From contig JAHEET010000002.1 of assembly GCA_024640565.1 (NCBI GenBank), forward strand, positions 62,001-126,000: a stretch of 64,000 nucleotides of DNA, in the 5' to 3' direction. Made by a program: the position numbers and the translations under genes. This stretch comes from Flavobacteriaceae bacterium (GTDB lineage Bacteria; Bacteroidota; Bacteroidia; Flavobacteriales; Flavobacteriaceae). Below are positions 36,239 through 44,823 of this stretch, piece by piece. How positions within the stretch are numbered: position 1 is the first letter of the stretch; each line of letters begins with the position of its first letter. Below the pieces are notes generated by a model. That model saw only the letters and a list, made by a program, of their open reading frames with translations. It was not told where the DNA came from and did not search any database.

Positions 36239-37834
36239 TTAATCTTGTTTTTTTGAATACGATATTTTTAATTCCGCTTTTTTAACCCCATTGTTTGGAG
36301 ATTCATTTAAAAGAGTCACCATTTTAGGATTCCAGCTATAGGGTCTAAAAATAGTATCGTTCAAAATTAAATCGGTCGTATTAAGTGCTCTAATTGACAA
36401 CTTCGGATTGTAGTCTGTTTCTGAGTTTAGTAACTCTGAAATGTGTTCAGGGATTCTAAAGGTATATTTCATTTCTCCGTCATCTGTTGTTTCTAGGTCT
36501 CCCCCGAAAGTAGATACTCCTGTAAAAACGTCTCTAACGTGGCTTTGTAAAACGGCTTGAGAATTTGGGTTTACATAGTCTTTGTACAAATACAATCTCT
36601 CTGGTGCCATATCGGAAGCTACAGATTGATCGACATAAAGGGTTAGTAAAGCATCATTTACTAAAATATTTTCCAACCGCAATTCTTCCAACTGATCTGA
36701 AAGACCGTTATTATCATTATCAGCTCCAAAAAGAGTAATAGATCCTTCGCTCCCAGCGGTTCCTTGTATTTTTATCTGTTCATTTGATATCGATGGCGAA
36801 GGCCCCATTTTGTAATAGCTTCTTCGAATACCACTCAATGGAAAAGAATTGCTCTTTTTAATGGTATCAAGAACTTGTGTTCCACCAACGACCACTGTAT
36901 TTGTATAATAGACTTCTATTGATGGATTAAAAGCAGCTCCCGTTCGGTTGTTAAAATCAAAAGAAATTAAGGATCCATCTGGTCCTGTTGCTTTAAGAAT
37001 TAACCCTCTAAAATAATTATTAAATGCGTCTTGAGAAGAAAACTCTGCAGACTCGTATTTATCAAAGAAAAGTGTTTTAAACTTTGCTTCATCCATTGGT
37101 ATTCTTGCAAAAGGAAATGGAACATCACTGCTCGTTGTTGTAATTTTTATGGTATCTATATCATAGACACTGTTGTCACTCACTCTTCTTTTGACTGTAA
37201 AAATAGTATCGTTTTCATTTGGTATGAACGGATAGTCTAATTCACTATTTAATGGGCTTCCTGTGGTTAAAAACTCTTCATCAGAAAAATAATTGCTTAT
37301 TTGTGTTGGGTCTGCAAGATCCAACGTACTTAGATACTCGTCAGACTGATACAGATTGAGTGTAAATGCAACTTCTTGGTTCCCAAAAATAGAATCTAAC
37401 GAATAGGTTGGATCTGAATCTTCATTTTCAGTTAACGTTGCTTGATAAGGCAATTTTAAAAATACCGTATCTAATGTTGAAACAATTGTGGTATCTGCTC
37501 CATAGCTTTTGTCTGTGTACTGGAGGTTTGTTGCGAGCTCTACTTGAGACAAGATAGACGCTTCTAACTTTTCGTAACTGGCATTGTTATAAACGCCCAG
37601 TAAATATTGCCCGTATTGCCCGGGGGCTAAATTAATATTATCCGTTCTAATACGGTCTACTTCTTTGTTTTCCAAGGCAATGTCAACTAAAATCTTATCT
37701 GTTGAAAAAACATTGTTTGAAATAATCGTAGTTCCAATATCTGTAAAATCTTTTTCGCAAGAAATTATTCCTGAAAAAACAACCAAGAAGATACTAATAG
37801 CAATACTTTTTTTTATACTCTTTTTCACTTTCAA
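36239..37834 (-). CDS. DUF4270 family lipoprotein
   Basis: The 531-residue protein has a lipoprotein signal peptide (SIAISIFLVVFSGIISC, lipidated Cys about 26) and the beta-rich DUF4270 body with repeated acidic strands. It should sit in the envelope, probably anchored to the outer membrane. Function unknown. In the Flavobacteriaceae this family is regularly encoded between glycogen synthase-like and glmS genes, as here (6 and 18 base gaps), so an envelope or sugar-related role is possible. Confidence 0.88.
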   Translation of the reverse strand: MKVKKSIKKSIAISIFLVVFSGIISCEKDFTDIGTTIISNNVFSTDKILVDIALENKEVDRIRTDNINLAPGQYGQYLLGVYNNASYEKLEASILSQVELATNLQYTDKSYGADTTIVSTLDTVFLKLPYQATLTENEDSDPTYSLDSIFGNQEVAFTLNLYQSDEYLSTLDLADPTQISNYFSDEEFLTTGSPLNSELDYPFIPNENDTIFTVKRRVSDNSVYDIDTIKITTTSSDVPFPFARIPMDEAKFKTLFFDKYESAEFSSQDAFNNYFRGLILKATGPDGSLISFDFNNRTGAAFNPSIEVYYTNTVVVGGTQVLDTIKKSNSFPLSGIRRSYYKMGPSPSISNEQIKIQGTAGSEGSITLFGADNDNNGLSDQLEELRLENILVNDALLTLYVDQSVASDMAPERLYLYKDYVNPNSQAVLQSHVRDVFTGVSTFGGDLETTDDGEMKYTFRIPEHISELLNSETDYNPKLSIRALNTTDLILNDTIFRPYSWNPKMVTLLNESPNNGVKKAELKISYSKKQD

Positions 37835-37840
37835 AAAATA

Positions 37841-38650
37841 TTAGTTTACCGATAGGATATCAGCGTAAAAATTTAAATACGGTTCTTTTAAGTCATCAGA
37901 TTGAAACTCTAAAACCGGTTTGTTTTGCGCTGTTATAAAAGAAACGATATCCTCAGGCATGGTTTCGCTACCATGAATAATTGCGTCCGAATTTTCTATT
38001 GCACTCTTTAAAATATTGGTATGTGTTGGAGTGTTAATGGTCGCTATTTTACCGTCTGAAATTTCATCAAACTTAATTTTTGATGCCAAATCAGCACTCA
38101 AAGCTCCCTCAAAAGGGCTGTTGTAAACCGAGGTAACTATTTTACTCTCTGTAAACAATGGTTCTTCTTTGTAAAACTCTTTTAAATAGAGTGGTAAAAG
38201 CGATGCCAACCAACCATGAACATGGATAATGTCTGGTGCCCAGTTTAATTTCTTAACCGTTTCCACAACTCCTTTTGCAAAGAAAATTGCGCGTTCATCA
38301 TTATCCGTAAATAACGCATCGTCCTCATCTGTAAAAACCGCTTTTCTCTTAAAGTACTCCTCGTTATCAATAAAATAAACTTGCATGCGTTCTTTCGGAA
38401 TGGAAGCCACTTTTATAATCAATGGCATGTCCATGTCATTAATTATGAGGTTCATTCCAGACAATCGAATTACTTCGTGCAACTGGTGTCTTCTCTCATT
38501 GATTACACCATATCTTGGCATAAAAATTCTTGTCTGAACACCTTTGGCGTGCGAGTTCTTCGCTACGTTGAATGCGGTTGATGATAATTCAGTTTCTGGT
38601 AAATACGGAATTACCTCAGACGATACATATAAAATTCTCTTGTCCTTCAT
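37841..38650 (-). CDS. Glycogen/starch synthase-like protein, N-terminal half only
   Basis: The 269-residue protein matches the N-terminal Rossmann half of GT5 glycogen synthases: KRILYVSSEVIPYLPETELS start, MPRYGVINERRHQLHEVIRL, and the PDIIHVHGWLASLLPLYL strand. Full-length GlgA has about 480 residues; here the C-terminal nucleotide-sugar-binding half is absent and the frame ends cleanly with DILSVN. The short form is the usual one at this locus in the family, so it is not a recent truncation. Catalytic activity is doubtful. It heads the operon with DUF4270 and glmS. Confidence 0.82.
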   Translation of the reverse strand: MKDKRILYVSSEVIPYLPETELSSTAFNVAKNSHAKGVQTRIFMPRYGVINERRHQLHEVIRLSGMNLIINDMDMPLIIKVASIPKERMQVYFIDNEEYFKRKAVFTDEDDALFTDNDERAIFFAKGVVETVKKLNWAPDIIHVHGWLASLLPLYLKEFYKEEPLFTESKIVTSVYNSPFEGALSADLASKIKFDEISDGKIATINTPTHTNILKSAIENSDAIIHGSETMPEDIVSFITAQNKPVLEFQSDDLKEPYLNFYADILSVN

Positions 38651-38715
38651 TAATCAAACTCTTTTTATAAGGTTGCGAAAATACGAATTTTTATGCTAAT
38701 ATCATGTTAAAATGG

Positions 38716-38723
38716 TAAGTTTG
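38716..38723 (+). promoter_or_regulatory. Bacteroidota -7 box for panC
   Basis: TAAGTTTG matches TAnnTTTG, 23 bases before the panC ATG. Confidence 0.45.
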
Positions 38724-38746
38724 CACTTATTTTACCTCAATATCCG

Positions 38747-39586
38747 ATGAAAGTTTTTTACACCAAGACTGCTTTAAATGCCTATTTAGATGCGCACAAG
38801 AAGGATAAACAAATTGGATTTGTTCCAACCATGGGCGCATTGCATGAAGGCCATTTATCGCTTTTAAGAAAATGTAACGAAGAAAATGAAATTTCTGTGG
38901 TCAGTATTTTTGTAAACCCTACACAATTTGACAATCCCACAGATTTAATGAAATACCCAAAAACTTTTCAACAAGACACAACGCTTTTAGAGCACGCGCA
39001 ATGCGATGTGCTTTTTGCACCGGATATAAAAGAAATATATGCCGAAAATATTACTGCCAATTCTTTTGATTTTGATGGCTTAGAGCACGAAATGGAAGGA
39101 AAATTCAGAACTGGTCATTTTGACGGAGTAGGTACCGTTGTCAAAAGACTCTTTGAAATTGTAGCGCCCAATAAAGCCTACTTTGGGGAAAAAGATTTTC
39201 AGCAACTGCAAATTGTCAGAAAAATGACCGAAAAGGAGCAATTGCCTGTTAAAATCAAAGGGTGTGAAATATATAGAGAAGAAAATGGATTGGCAATGAG
39301 CTCAAGAAATAGTCGCTTAACGGAAGCTCAGCTACAGGCGGCCCCTTTTATTTTTAAAACACTGCAAGAAGTAAAAGTGAAATTTAGAGAAGAACCTCCA
39401 AACACCATTCTCAAATGGGTAAAAAATGAATTTGAAAAACAATCACTGTTGACCTTGGAATATTTTACCATTGCAGATGAAAAAACACTAAAAAATATCA
39501 GCACCAAAAAAGAAAAAACACAATACAGGGCATTTATTGCCGTTTTTGCCGGTGAAATTCGCTTAATTGACAACATTCAAGTTTAA
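38747..39586 (+). CDS. panC: Pantoate-beta-alanine ligase
   Basis: The 279-residue protein has the PanC signatures FVPTMGALHEGHLSLL (HxGH type site), VSIFVNPTQFDNPTDL and the KMTEKEQLPVKIKG region with YREENGLAMSSRNSRL. It joins pantoate and beta-alanine using ATP, the last step of pantothenate synthesis. It is followed 53 bases later by panD, which makes the beta-alanine. It diverges from the glycogen synthase-like gene and has a good -7 box. Confidence 0.97.
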   Translation: MKVFYTKTALNAYLDAHKKDKQIGFVPTMGALHEGHLSLLRKCNEENEISVVSIFVNPTQFDNPTDLMKYPKTFQQDTTLLEHAQCDVLFAPDIKEIYAENITANSFDFDGLEHEMEGKFRTGHFDGVGTVVKRLFEIVAPNKAYFGEKDFQQLQIVRKMTEKEQLPVKIKGCEIYREENGLAMSSRNSRLTEAQLQAAPFIFKTLQEVKVKFREEPPNTILKWVKNEFEKQSLLTLEYFTIADEKTLKNISTKKEKTQYRAFIAVFAGEIRLIDNIQV

Positions 39587-39639
39587 CTTTCATTCTTCAA
39601 AAAATAGCATTAAGAACTTAAAAATAGTATTTTTACCAT

Positions 39640-39990
39640 ATGTTAGTACAAGTCGTAAAATCTAAAATCCACCGTGTTAAAGTAACGGGTGCTGATTTAA
39701 ATTATATAGGAAGCATCACCATTGATGAAGATCTAATGGATGCAGCCAACATTATTGAAGGCGAACGCGTTCAAATTGTAAACAACAACAATGGAGAGCG
39801 TTTGGAAACCTACACCATCCCAGGTCCTCGTGGAAGTGGAGAAATTACACTCAATGGTGCTGCAGCAAGACGGGTTGCAAAAGGAGATATTTTAATCTTA
39901 ATTGCCTACTGTTATCTGGAACTTGAAGCGGCTAAAAAATTCAAACCATCCTTAGTATTCCCAAACGAAAAAGACAATACCTTGACATAA
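39640..39990 (+). CDS. panD: Aspartate 1-decarboxylase
   Basis: The 116-residue proenzyme contains the self-cleavage site Gly-Ser in NYIGSITID (about 24-26), which yields the pyruvoyl cofactor, and the conserved [17 protein letters not shown] and [16 protein letters not shown] stretches. It makes beta-alanine from aspartate for panC. The length is normal. The next gene starts with TTG one base after its stop. Confidence 0.97.
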   Translation: MLVQVVKSKIHRVKVTGADLNYIGSITIDEDLMDAANIIEGERVQIVNNNNGERLETYTIPGPRGSGEITLNGAAARRVAKGDILILIAYCYLELEAAKKFKPSLVFPNEKDNTLT

Positions 39991-39991
39991 C

Positions 39992-40942
39992 TTGAATGCA
40001 ACCCAAAAAAAAATAGTAAAAACCTCTTTACCGCTTCTTTTAGGAGGTGTTTTAGTTTGGTATTCTTTGACTGGAATGGACCAAGAAAAGATGGTTTTCC
40101 ATCTAAAAAACGCCAATTATGCATGGATTTTTCTTGGGTTATTTTTTGGTATTTTAAGTCATTTATCAAGAGCGTACCGTTGGAAGTTTATGCTCGCACC
40201 TATGGGGTACAACCCAAAATTTACCAACAGTGTTTTAGCCGTATTGATTGGTTATTTTGTAAATCTTGCCATTCCAAGAGCTGGAGAAGTCTCAAGGGCT
40301 ACGGTAATGGTAAACTATGAAAATATCCCATTTGAAAAAGGCTTTGGGACAATTGTTGCGGAAAGAATTGCTGATTTGATCATGATGTTTTTGATTATTG
40401 GCATCACCTTGTTTTTTCAATTTGATTTCATCTTAACCTTGGTTGCTAAAAACTTTGACCCACTAAAAATTGGAATGATTTTTATGGGAGTTATTGTTGT
40501 AATTATACTTTTCTCCTCATTTGTAAAAAAAGCAAAACAGGGGATTTTATTAAAAATAAAAAACTTTGTTTTAAGTCTTATAGAGGGCGTTACCAGTATT
40601 TTAAAAATGAAAAAAAAATGGGCGTTTATTTTCCATACCATTTTCATTTGGGCAATGTATGTTGCTATGTTTTGGGCAACCATTCCTGCAATTCAAGGAT
40701 TGGAAGTGCCCGTTGGTGGAATGCTGGTCGGATTTATTGCAGGAGGGTTTAGCATTGCAGCAACAAATGGAGGTATTGGCTCCTATCCTTTGGCGGTAAT
40801 GGGTGCATTTTTACTCTTTAATGTACCTGAAAGTCCAAGTGAAGCTTTTGGGTGGATTATGTGGTCTGCACAAACATTAATGATTGTTGTTTTTGGGGGG
40901 TTGGCTTTCTTAGTCTTACCGCTCTTCAATAAGAAAAAATAA
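39992..40942 (+). CDS. Flippase-like integral membrane protein (UPF0104/LPG synthase TM family)
   Basis: The 316-residue protein has about eight membrane helices and the family pattern FGILSHLSRAYRWKFMLAPMGY and PRAGEVSRATVMVNYENIPFEKGFGTIVAERI. The family includes the membrane part of lysyl-phosphatidylglycerol synthases and archaeal glycolipid flippase-like proteins. Function here is unknown. The TTG start one base after panD is supported by the in-frame hydrophobic N-terminus; an ATG at residue 30 would cut the first helix. Part of the pan operon. Confidence 0.85.
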   Translation: MNATQKKIVKTSLPLLLGGVLVWYSLTGMDQEKMVFHLKNANYAWIFLGLFFGILSHLSRAYRWKFMLAPMGYNPKFTNSVLAVLIGYFVNLAIPRAGEVSRATVMVNYENIPFEKGFGTIVAERIADLIMMFLIIGITLFFQFDFILTLVAKNFDPLKIGMIFMGVIVVIILFSSFVKKAKQGILLKIKNFVLSLIEGVTSILKMKKKWAFIFHTIFIWAMYVAMFWATIPAIQGLEVPVGGMLVGFIAGGFSIAATNGGIGSYPLAVMGAFLLFNVPESPSEAFGWIMWSAQTLMIVVFGGLAFLVLPLFNKKK

Positions 40943-41037
40943 TTAGTAGGGTTGCCTTTGGTATGTAAAATTGCAATAAAATGCAACGCTAGCAGGAAAC
41001 TTTGTAACTTTACACTTTGTAAACATTGTAACTGAAT

Positions 41038-42399
41038 ATGGCAAAAACCAAAACAACTTTTTTCTGTCAAAATTGTGGCACACAACATACAAAATGGTTG
41101 GGGCAATGTGGTGCTTGTAAAGCGTGGAATACACTTGTAGAAGAAGTTATTCAAAAAGAAGAAAAACGGGTTTGGAAACAAGCACCTACCGCAAAAAAAA
41201 CCATCAACAAACCACTTAAGGTTGCCGATATTCAACTGAATACAGAAGAACGAATTGTTACCAACAACAAGGAATTAGACACAGTACTAGGGGGTGGACT
41301 GGTAAAAGGTTCTGTAACTTTATTAGGTGGAGAACCCGGTATTGGGAAATCGACCTTATTACTGCAAGTGGCCCTGAACATCCAACAAAAAGTATTGTAC
41401 GTGTCGGGAGAAGAAAGTCAATCTCAAATAAAAATGAGAGCAGAAAGACTAAAAGCAACAAATTCAAATTGCTTAATTCTTACCGAAACAAACACCCAAC
41501 AAATTTTTAAAAATATTGAAGAAACAGTGCCCGATGTGTTGGTCATCGACTCCATACAAACGCTCTATACAAATGCAATTGAAGCCTCCCCTGGAAGTAT
41601 TTCACAAATTAGAGAAGCGGCAGCAGAATTAATAAAATATGCCAAAGAAACAGCAACCCCTGTTTTATTAATTGGGCATATCAACAAAGAAGGGAATATC
41701 GCTGGGCCAAAGATTTTAGAGCATATGGTTGATGTTGTTTTACAGTTTGAAGGCGACAGAAATCACACCTATAGAATCTTGCGGTCACAGAAAAACAGGT
41801 TTGGGTCTACAGCTGAATTGGGGATTTATGAAATGCTTTCTTCAGGATTAAGAGAAATTTTAAACCCTTCCGAAATCTTAATTTCAAAAAAAGATGCCGA
41901 TTTAAGTGGAACAGCAATTGCTTCCACACTGGAAGGTATTCGTCCATTAATGATTGAAATACAAGCTCTCGTTTCTACGGCTGTTTATGGAACTCCGCAA
42001 CGATCTACTACAGGCTATAATCTAAAGCGCCTACATATGATTTTGGCGGTACTGGAAAAAAGAGCGGGTTTTAAGCTGGGTGCAAAAGATGTGTTTTTAA
42101 ATGTAACTGGAGGAATTAATGTCGATGACCCCGCGATAGATTTAGCTGTTGTTACCGCTATTTTATCCTCCAATCAAGACATCGCCATTAACCCTAATGT
42201 GTGTTTTGCCGCTGAAGTTGGTTTGGCTGGAGAAATACGACCCGTCTCAAAAATTGATCAACGAATAACAGAAGCAGAAAAACTAGGATATAAAACTTTC
42301 GTGGCGTCTAAATACAATCAAATAGCTTCTAAAAACCATGGGATTAAATTGGTTTTAGTGGGAAAGATAGAAGAGGTTTTTGCTACTTTATTTGCTTAA
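41038..42399 (+). CDS. radA: DNA repair protein RadA
   Basis: The 453-residue protein has the N-terminal zinc knuckle (FFCQNCG ... QCGACKAW), a RecA-like ATPase with Walker A GGEPGIGKSTLL, the RadA-specific KNRFGSTAELG motif, and a C-terminal Lon-protease-like domain (GGINVDDPAIDLAVV, AAEVGLAGEIRPV) without catalytic residues. It helps branch migration during recombination. It is a single plus-strand gene closed by a terminator facing hemD. Confidence 0.96.
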   Translation: MAKTKTTFFCQNCGTQHTKWLGQCGACKAWNTLVEEVIQKEEKRVWKQAPTAKKTINKPLKVADIQLNTEERIVTNNKELDTVLGGGLVKGSVTLLGGEPGIGKSTLLLQVALNIQQKVLYVSGEESQSQIKMRAERLKATNSNCLILTETNTQQIFKNIEETVPDVLVIDSIQTLYTNAIEASPGSISQIREAAAELIKYAKETATPVLLIGHINKEGNIAGPKILEHMVDVVLQFEGDRNHTYRILRSQKNRFGSTAELGIYEMLSSGLREILNPSEILISKKDADLSGTAIASTLEGIRPLMIEIQALVSTAVYGTPQRSTTGYNLKRLHMILAVLEKRAGFKLGAKDVFLNVTGGINVDDPAIDLAVVTAILSSNQDIAINPNVCFAAEVGLAGEIRPVSKIDQRITEAEKLGYKTFVASKYNQIASKNHGIKLVLVGKIEEVFATLFA

Positions 42400-42427
42400 A
42401 AAAATGCCCATTCCCAATTTCAAAAAG

Positions 42428-42456
42428 AAAAAAACCGAGCTTCGCTCGGTTTTTTA
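42428..42456. terminator. Bidirectional terminator between radA and hemD
   Basis: AAAACCGAGC and GCTCGGTTTT form a perfect stem with a TTC loop, with A-run and T-run on the two sides. Confidence 0.92.
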
Positions 42457-42480
42457 TGTGTGGCCTATTTTTGGAAGGTA

Positions 42481-43227
42481 TTACTTCTTGTTAACGCTCT
42501 TAATATATTTCTCTAGCGCCATGGTCATCGAAGGGTTTTCAGGTGACGGTGCAACAATATTACAAACCAAACCAGCATCTTCTACGGCTTTTACGGTAGT
42601 GTTACCAAAGGCTGCAATGCGTGTGTTTTTTTGCTCAAATGCCGGAAAGTTCTTGTACAAAGAATCAATTCCTGAAGGACTAAAAAATACTAAAATATCA
42701 TAGAAAACATCTTCTAAATCTGACAAGTCACTCACCACGGTTCTGTATAAATCAGCTCTTGTCCAAGCAACACCTAATTTGTCTAATTCTGATGGAATTA
42801 ATGGTTTTAATTTATCTGAAGAAGGTAATAAAAAAGTTTCTTCTTTGTGTTTCTTAATCAACTTGGTCAATTCTGGAAAGGTTCTCTTCCCAACATAGAT
42901 TTTACGCTTTCTGTAAACTACATATTTTTGTAAGTAGTAGGCTACCGCTTCCGACTGACAAAAATACTTCATTGCGTCTGGCACTGCAAATCGCATTTCT
43001 TCTGCAACTCTGAAGAAATGATCTACGGCATTTCTACTTGTCAATATAATGGCTGTAAATTGAGACAAGTCTATCTTTTGTGCTCTTATCTCTTTTACGG
43101 AGATACCTTCAACATGAATAAAAGATCTAAAATCGATTTTCACTTTTTGCTTATCAGACAAATCAAAATAAGGAGAGGTTTCCGTTTTTGGAGCTGGCTG
43201 CGATACCAAAATGGTTTTCACTTTCAT
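42481..43227 (-). CDS. hemD: Uroporphyrinogen-III synthase
   Basis: The 248-residue protein has the two-lobed HemD layout, with weak overall conservation but the typical TAIILTSRNAVDHFF strand in the first lobe and VFFSPSGIDSLYKNFP with IAAFGNTTVKAVEDAGL in the second. It closes hydroxymethylbilane to uroporphyrinogen III in haem synthesis. It is not next to other hem genes; instead it follows a DUF4271 membrane protein with a 16-base gap, a pairing common in the Flavobacteriaceae. Confidence 0.88.
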   Translation of the reverse strand: MKVKTILVSQPAPKTETSPYFDLSDKQKVKIDFRSFIHVEGISVKEIRAQKIDLSQFTAIILTSRNAVDHFFRVAEEMRFAVPDAMKYFCQSEAVAYYLQKYVVYRKRKIYVGKRTFPELTKLIKKHKEETFLLPSSDKLKPLIPSELDKLGVAWTRADLYRTVVSDLSDLEDVFYDILVFFSPSGIDSLYKNFPAFEQKNTRIAAFGNTTVKAVEDAGLVCNIVAPSPENPSMTMALEKYIKSVNKK

Positions 43228-43243
43228 GCGGTTGTTTTTGTAT

Positions 43244-43885
43244 TTAAAATATCAATTTAAACAAAAGAAATAGGGGTGCTATTTCAAAGGCGCAAATGTA
43301 CAAAATTATATAAAACAACTTGCTTAAAATCAAGTTTTTGTTATTTACAAACAACAAAACTACTTTCAATATAAATAGAAGCATAAAGAATACTAAGAAC
43401 ATTTTCTTAGGAATTGTCGTGAAATGAAATAAAATTAATGCCGGAAAAACCCACAAGGCAATCGTGTGTGTATAAATGTTTTTTCCTGTTAAAAATAATA
43501 CAGTTTGAGCGTGCATTGAAAACAAGATGACCACTAGTTTTTCTGAAATTCTTTTTACAATTAAATACCCAAAAAAAAGTAACTGTATTTTCCAAAAAAC
43601 AGCAAACGATAAAAAAACTTCTTGTGAAAAGTAATTAAGTAAAAAAAACGAGAACAATCCAAATGTAGTCGTTGTAAAAAAAAACAAAACAATCGAAAAT
43701 CGATTCAGTAATGACGCTCTTTCTTCAATTTCAGAAACATCAAACCCATTGTTCAAAAAAGCAAAAAAATAATCTTTTAACTTTGTTCTATGAAATCCTT
43801 TTAATAGAAACACACATAGCAACAATCCCATAAAAGTAAGCGTCACCCAATCTGTAGAAATGTCAATTTTTTCTATTGCTTGCAA
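43244..43885 (-). CDS. DUF4271 family membrane protein
   Basis: The 213-residue protein has about seven membrane helices (for example WVTLTFMGLLLCVFLLKGF at the start) and matches the DUF4271 layout found next to hemD. The only usable start is TTG at 43885; a -7 box TAATTTTG lies about 25 bases upstream. Function unknown. It is the first gene of the two-gene unit with hemD. Confidence 0.85.
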   Translation of the reverse strand: MQAIEKIDISTDWVTLTFMGLLLCVFLLKGFHRTKLKDYFFAFLNNGFDVSEIEERASLLNRFSIVLFFFTTTTFGLFSFFLLNYFSQEVFLSFAVFWKIQLLFFGYLIVKRISEKLVVILFSMHAQTVLFLTGKNIYTHTIALWVFPALILFHFTTIPKKMFLVFFMLLFILKVVLLFVNNKNLILSKLFYIILYICAFEIAPLFLLFKLIF

Positions 43886-43910
43886 GTTGTTTGGTTTTCT
43901 AAAATTAAGA

Positions 43911-43940
43911 CAAAATTAGTAATTAAATACTGTATATTTG
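43911..43940. promoter_or_regulatory. Divergent promoter pair for DUF4271-hemD and the GT2 gene
   Basis: Two -7 boxes lie back to back: TAATTTTG on the minus strand at 43911-43918 and TATATTTG on the plus strand at 43933-43940, 25 bases before each start codon. The short gap between them means the two polymerase sites overlap. Confidence 0.45.
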
Positions 43941-43964
43941 CTTACTTACCTTGAAAATTGATAT

Positions 43965-44687
43965 ATGTCAGACGCGTTAGTTATTATCCCTACCTTCAAC
44001 GAAAAAGAAAATATTGAAGCAATTATTAGAGCTACATTTAGCCAAAAGAAAGACTTTCATATTTTAATTGTTGATGACAATTCGCCTGACGGAACGGCAA
44101 AAATTGTGACAGAACTAATTCCTGAATTTCCAGAAAAACTTTCTCTCGAAAATAGAAAAAATAAAAATGGATTGGGAACTGCATACCTGCATGGTTTTAA
44201 ATGGGGCATTGAAAGAAAGTACGATTACATAATTGAGATGGATGCAGATTTTTCTCACAATCCAACAGATTTAGAACGCCTTTATGACGCCTGTTCAAAA
44301 GAAGGAGGAGATGTTGCAGTAGGATCGAGGTATGTAAACAATCAAGTAAATGTTGTTAATTGGGACATTAAGCGTTTGTTACTCTCTTATTTTGCCTCAA
44401 AATATGTACGTTTTATTACTCGAATTCCTGTTTTTGACACGACTGCTGGTTTTGTTTGTTACCGCAGAAAAGTATTAGAACGTATTCAATTTGATAAAAT
44501 TAAATTTGTTGGCTATGCTTTTCAAATTGAAATGAAATACAAAGCCTGGAAGCATAAATTCAACATTAAAGAAGTATCTGTAATTTTTACAGATCGGACA
44601 TTGGGAACTTCTAAAATGAGTGGAAATATTGTATGGGAAGCGCTTTTTGGGGTGTTAAAAATGAGAATAAACGGATTGCCAAAATAA
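43965..44687 (+). CDS. Polyprenol monophosphomannose synthase-type GT2
   Basis: The 240-residue glycosyltransferase family 2 protein has the nucleotide-binding start VIIPTFNEKENIEAII, the metal-binding DDNSPDGT and EMDADFSHNP motifs, and FVGYAFQIEMKYKAWK. It resembles dolichol/polyprenol phosphate mannose synthases without the membrane domain. It probably transfers a hexose from a GDP- or UDP-sugar to a polyprenyl phosphate at the membrane. It is followed by pyrC after 136 bases. Confidence 0.9.
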   Translation: MSDALVIIPTFNEKENIEAIIRATFSQKKDFHILIVDDNSPDGTAKIVTELIPEFPEKLSLENRKNKNGLGTAYLHGFKWGIERKYDYIIEMDADFSHNPTDLERLYDACSKEGGDVAVGSRYVNNQVNVVNWDIKRLLLSYFASKYVRFITRIPVFDTTAGFVCYRRKVLERIQFDKIKFVGYAFQIEMKYKAWKHKFNIKEVSVIFTDRTLGTSKMSGNIVWEALFGVLKMRINGLPK

Positions 44688-44823
44688 ATTTGTGTCCACA
44701 GCGATCACGATAAGTAAAGAATTTGGATAGGAGGTATCTCTAGATCTAATAACAATAAAATTATACTGCCGATTTGGACTTGCAAAAAGTACCGTCAGCA
44801 TAAGAATCGATATTTTAAGAAAA

